From Gallionella sp. (GTDB taxonomy: Bacteria > Pseudomonadota > Gammaproteobacteria > Burkholderiales > Gallionellaceae), in contig JAQTTV010000010.1 of assembly GCA_028710565.1 (NCBI GenBank), positions 1 through 64,000 of the forward strand: a stretch of DNA of 64,000 nt, given 5' to 3'. The notes below the pieces were generated by a model. The model was not told the DNA's origin and did no database searches. It was given only the letters and a program-made list of their open reading frames with translations. Shown piece by piece: positions 61,270 through 64,000 of the stretch; the first letter of the stretch is position 1, and the number at the start of each line of letters is the position of its first letter. Made by a program: the position numbers and the translations under genes.

Positions 61270-63144
61270 TTAACGTAAGACTGTTTTTAATGTGCGTAAA
61301 AATGAGGGCGCATCTTGATAACCCACCACGCGCGAATCCGTTATTTCGTGGCCTTGCTTATCAAAAAACAAAATAGCGGGCGGGCCATATAAGCCAAAGC
61401 GTTTCAGCAAATCCTTATCGGCTGCACTGTTCTGCGTCATATCAATTTGCAAGGTAGTCATCGCATTGAGGTGAGTTTGAACGGTGGGATTGCTAAATGT
61501 ATTGCGCTCCATTTCTTTGCAGGAAACGCACCAATCTGCGTAAAAATCCAACATCACCACCTTGCCTTGAGACTGCGCTAAACGTTGCTCAAGTTCAGCT
61601 ACATCTTTGATGCGTTCAAATTTTTGAACAGCAACTTGAGCATGCGCATCGGTTATACCCGCAAGCGGGCGCAAAATATCCTTCGCACCCGACAGTGCGC
61701 CGATTAAATAGGCTATTCCCAGCAACAGAGTAAAGGTGCCTACCCCTTTTTGAAATTTTTGTAGTCCTGTCGCGTTATGCGGCAAGACATCCAGTACATG
61801 CAAATAGCTCGAAGAAATAATGAGCAACGTCGCCCACAACAACATTTGTACGCTCATAGGCAATAGCGATTGCACAATCCAGATGGCGAGTGCCAGCATC
61901 AATACCCCAAAGAAACGTTTAACGGCTTCCATCCAAGCTCCCGCCTTGGGCAACAACGCTCCCGCAGATGCACCAACCAGCAACAAAGGCGCACCCATAC
62001 CCAGTGCCAGCGCGAACAAAGCGACACCGCCCAAGAAAGCATCATGGGATTGACCAATATAGAGCAACGCCGCAGCAAGTGGTGCGGCGACGCATGGCCC
62101 CATAATGACGGCAGACAGTGCGCCCATGACAAACACACTACTGAGATGACCGCCGTGCAACTGATTGCTAGTTTGGCTCAATTTACTTTGTAGCACCGTG
62201 GGCAACTGCAATTCATAAAAACCAAACATGGATAGCGATAACAGCACAAAAACTGCTGCAAAACTGCCTAATACAGCGGGCGTTTGCAAGGCATTGGAAA
62301 TTAAATCTCCCGTTAAACCCGCCACGACTCCTGCCAGCGCATAAGTCACAGCCATGCCCAGCACATAAGCCAGTGACAGTAAAAATGCATGTTTATGCGT
62401 GATTTTTTCACCTCTTCCGACGATGATGCCCGATAAAATGGGGATCATGGGAAAGACACAAGGGGTGAGTGCGAGCAACAATCCTGCCCCGAAAAAGAAA
62501 GAAATGATTATCCAGAAATTACCGCCCTTTAACAGGGCTGCCATTTTTGAGGCATCGTCCGCGACCACGGGTGCAGCAGGATGGGTGATTGCGGTGGACG
62601 CGGCAACAGGAATGGATGCGACAGGATCACTCACGGATTGAACGGTTGGGATCGTCACAGAAGTCTGACTCGTCACGATTGGCGTTGTGATGACCGCTTT
62701 TGGCAAGTCAATGGAGAGTAGCTTTTCGATAGGGGGGTAGCACAAACCTTGATCGCTACACCCTTGATAAGTCGCATTCAAAGTCAAGTGGGTCTTATTA
62801 CTGTGTTCTAGGATAATTTGCGCCTGAAAAGGACGGTGAAACACGGCAATCTCACCAAAATTGGGATCTTGCTTGATTTCCCCTGTGGGCAAATTGATCT
62901 CTTTAAGTTTGATGTCGCTTTCATTGCCCGTGAAATGAACTTTATCTCGATACAAATAATAACCAGGCGTGACGTGAAAATTGACTTGCAAGGTGTGGGC
63001 ATCACGCGCCACCACGTCCACGGAGAAAGCTTGATCGGGCTTTAAAAATTCAGTTTTACTGGTGCCAGAAAGTCGATCTAGTAAACTATCAGCATGGCTC
63101 ACTGAACTCAATAAACACCCTAAAAACAACAAAACAAATCGCAT
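61270..63144 (-). CDS. dsbD: Thiol:disulfide interchange protein DsbD
   Basis: 624 residues from the ATG at 63144 (a GTG one codon before also fits). Signal peptide, periplasmic alpha domain with the cysteine pair in CSDQGLCYPP, eight membrane segments (GAGLLLALTPCVFPMIPIL, with the conserved membrane Cys; VIMGPCVAAPLA) and the C-terminal thioredoxin-like domain with DFYADWCVSCKEMER. Carries reducing power from cytoplasmic thioredoxin to the periplasm. Starts 3 bp after cutA. Confidence 0.94.
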   Translation of the reverse strand: MRFVLLFLGCLLSSVSHADSLLDRLSGTSKTEFLKPDQAFSVDVVARDAHTLQVNFHVTPGYYLYRDKVHFTGNESDIKLKEINLPTGEIKQDPNFGEIAVFHRPFQAQIILEHSNKTHLTLNATYQGCSDQGLCYPPIEKLLSIDLPKAVITTPIVTSQTSVTIPTVQSVSDPVASIPVAASTAITHPAAPVVADDASKMAALLKGGNFWIIISFFFGAGLLLALTPCVFPMIPILSGIIVGRGEKITHKHAFLLSLAYVLGMAVTYALAGVVAGLTGDLISNALQTPAVLGSFAAVFVLLSLSMFGFYELQLPTVLQSKLSQTSNQLHGGHLSSVFVMGALSAVIMGPCVAAPLAAALLYIGQSHDAFLGGVALFALALGMGAPLLLVGASAGALLPKAGAWMEAVKRFFGVLMLALAIWIVQSLLPMSVQMLLWATLLIISSSYLHVLDVLPHNATGLQKFQKGVGTFTLLLGIAYLIGALSGAKDILRPLAGITDAHAQVAVQKFERIKDVAELEQRLAQSQGKVVMLDFYADWCVSCKEMERNTFSNPTVQTHLNAMTTLQIDMTQNSAADKDLLKRFGLYGPPAILFFDKQGHEITDSRVVGYQDAPSFLRTLKTVLR

Positions 63145-63147
63145 CAC

Positions 63148-63477
63148 TTATTCCTTAACTCGTGTTTCTTGATTGACCCAACTTAGGTAGGCGGGCAGTC
63201 CCATTGCAACAGGGAGGGCAATGATTTCGGGGAGATCGTATGGGTGTGCTGCACAAATCAGTTGTTCAAGACGAGGATAAGCCGCTCGCGTAGTCTTAAT
63301 CAACAAGGGCACTTCCGTCGTTGTTTCTATTGCATTTTGCCAGCGATAGGTTGAAGTGCAAGGTGCTAGCTGATTCACGCACGCCGCCGCATGCTGCGTA
63401 ACGATGGTCTGTGCCAATTGCGCGGCAGATGCCGCATCAGGCAGATTTGTTAGTACAAGCAGGATTTCATCGTTCAT
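63148..63477 (-). CDS. cutA: Divalent-cation tolerance protein CutA
   Basis: 109 residues. CVNQLAPCTSTYRWQNAIETTTEVPLLIKT and HPYDLPEIIALPVAMGLPAYLSW are the CutA1 hallmarks. Trimeric ferredoxin-like fold; linked to copper tolerance in E. coli, but the true role is debated. Sits between holA and dsbD on one strand. Confidence 0.94.
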   Translation of the reverse strand: MNDEILLVLTNLPDAASAAQLAQTIVTQHAAACVNQLAPCTSTYRWQNAIETTTEVPLLIKTTRAAYPRLEQLICAAHPYDLPEIIALPVAMGLPAYLSWVNQETRVKE

Positions 63478-64000
63478 CGCGCAATTCGCATACCAAGTTG
63501 CAACAACTCATCCCATACATCACCTAGTCTGAGTCCTTTGATGGTTTTATCCACGCGTGCCGCATGCTGCATGGCAGCTGCGATTTGCGCAAAACGCAAG
63601 CGACGTGCGGCATTTTCGATCAACGCCTGTTTCGTCGCTGGCCACACCCGCGCGTCACGAATGGCGTTGCTCAGACTATCGCCACGTTGCGTTGCCTGCA
63701 ACACCTTGCCCAAGGTTCGAATATCTTCGCTCATCGTCCATAAGACTAGCGGTGTCGCCGTCCCTTCTGCACGCAACCCCTCAAGAATATGGGCAAAACG
63801 GGCGGCATCTTTGTTTAACATCGCTTCAGAGAGCTTAAAAATATCATAGCGCGCAACATCCATCACCACATCTTTGACGGGTTCAAACGCCAAGGCACCC
63901 GCAGGGAAGATCAACGCCAGTTTTTGAATTTCTTGGAAAGCCGCCAGCATATTGCCTTCGCAGCGTTCCGCCAGAAACGCAAGCGTACTAGCATCTGCGG
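63474..64000 (-). CDS. holA: DNA polymerase III delta subunit, C-terminal part (truncated by window end)
   Basis: The frame remains open from the window edge to the stop at 63474; about 175 residues are visible, including LAERCEGNMLAAFQEIQKLAL and the C-terminal lid TPLVLWTMSEDIRTLGK and QIAAAMQHAARVDKTIKGLRLGDVWDELL. That is the end of HolA, which loads the sliding clamp. Overlaps cutA by 4 nt. Confidence 0.85.
   Translation of the reverse strand, partial: ADASTLAFLAERCEGNMLAAFQEIQKLALIFPAGALAFEPVKDVVMDVARYDIFKLSEAMLNKDAARFAHILEGLRAEGTATPLVLWTMSEDIRTLGKVLQATQRGDSLSNAIRDARVWPATKQALIENAARRLRFAQIAAAMQHAARVDKTIKGLRLGDVWDELLQLGMRIAR

Noticed and set aside
1-64000. CRISPR arrays, riboswitches and parS sites
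   Set aside because: No regularly spaced direct repeats, no riboswitch core and no convincing parS palindrome were seen by eye.

Overview
The window looks like a chromosomal segment of a betaproteobacterium, most probably of the Nitrosomonadales/Gallionellales kind. The clues are gene order and family content rather than a marker gene: holA-cutA-dsbD-aroQ-accB-accC-prmA-DUF3426 followed by anmK, an M23 peptidase and tyrS; a DUF1840 protein; rsmG-parA-parB; nadD-rsfS-rlmH; and a tmRNA whose tag reads ANDETYALAA. The assignment is an inference at moderate confidence. Base composition is close to balanced, with clearly A+T-richer islands.

Layout. 1-135: the end of an IS481-like insertion sequence cut by the window edge, abutting a small MITE-like repeat. 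273-5763 (minus): a pyruvate/2-oxoacid:ferredoxin oxidoreductase operon (porG, porA, porB, then a GltD-like flavoprotein fused to a two-cluster ferredoxin), interrupted between porA and porB by two unrelated genes. 5819-13271 (minus): FKBP isomerase, an orphan adenine methyltransferase and the rsmG-parA-parB partition operon, whose parA-parB junction holds a small ribbon-helix-helix gene and a caspase-like gene; then an orphan antitoxin-like regulator and a pentapeptide-repeat protein. 13471-21271 (plus): M16 protease, RsuA-family pseudouridine synthase, and a 1253-residue nuclease-NTPase-repeat protein that looks like a STAND-type defence protein. 21280-29658 (minus): alpha-glucan phosphorylase, transaldolase, CbpM/CbpA, MtfA, small proteins and an aldehyde dehydrogenase. 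29966-40595 (plus): M48 protease, UbiA-family prenyltransferase, 5-formyl-THF cyclo-ligase, aceE-aceF, nadD-rsfS-rlmH, ttcA. 40675-45992 (minus): M15 peptidase, tRNA-Thr and tRNA-Lys, a BI-1 family protein, and a large diguanylate cyclase/phosphodiesterase. 46210-52703 (plus): biotin genes bioF-bioH-bioC and bioD, split by an island carrying vapBC and a DUF5131-TcmP pair. 52868-64000: tmRNA, tyrS, M23 peptidase, anmK, then a long minus-strand housekeeping block ending in a truncated holA.

How it fits together. The window codes for two routes of pyruvate oxidation to acetyl-CoA (ferredoxin-linked por and the NAD-linked PDH E1/E2), part of fatty-acid initiation (accB, accC) and the synthesis of its cofactor biotin (bioF, bioH, bioC, bioD). 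Glycogen breakdown (phosphorylase) and transaldolase feed central carbon flow.

The most interesting accessory material is (i) the caspase-like plus ribbon-helix-helix pair inside the partition operon, (ii) the solitary PD-(D/E)xK-like/P-loop giant, and (iii) the DUF5131-TcmP pair with vapBC inside the biotin locus. The intergenic DNA is rich in short palindromic repeats of several families. One lies in frame inside bioH, and another pair (near parA and between aceE and aceF) is the same element of about 106 bp in opposite orientations.
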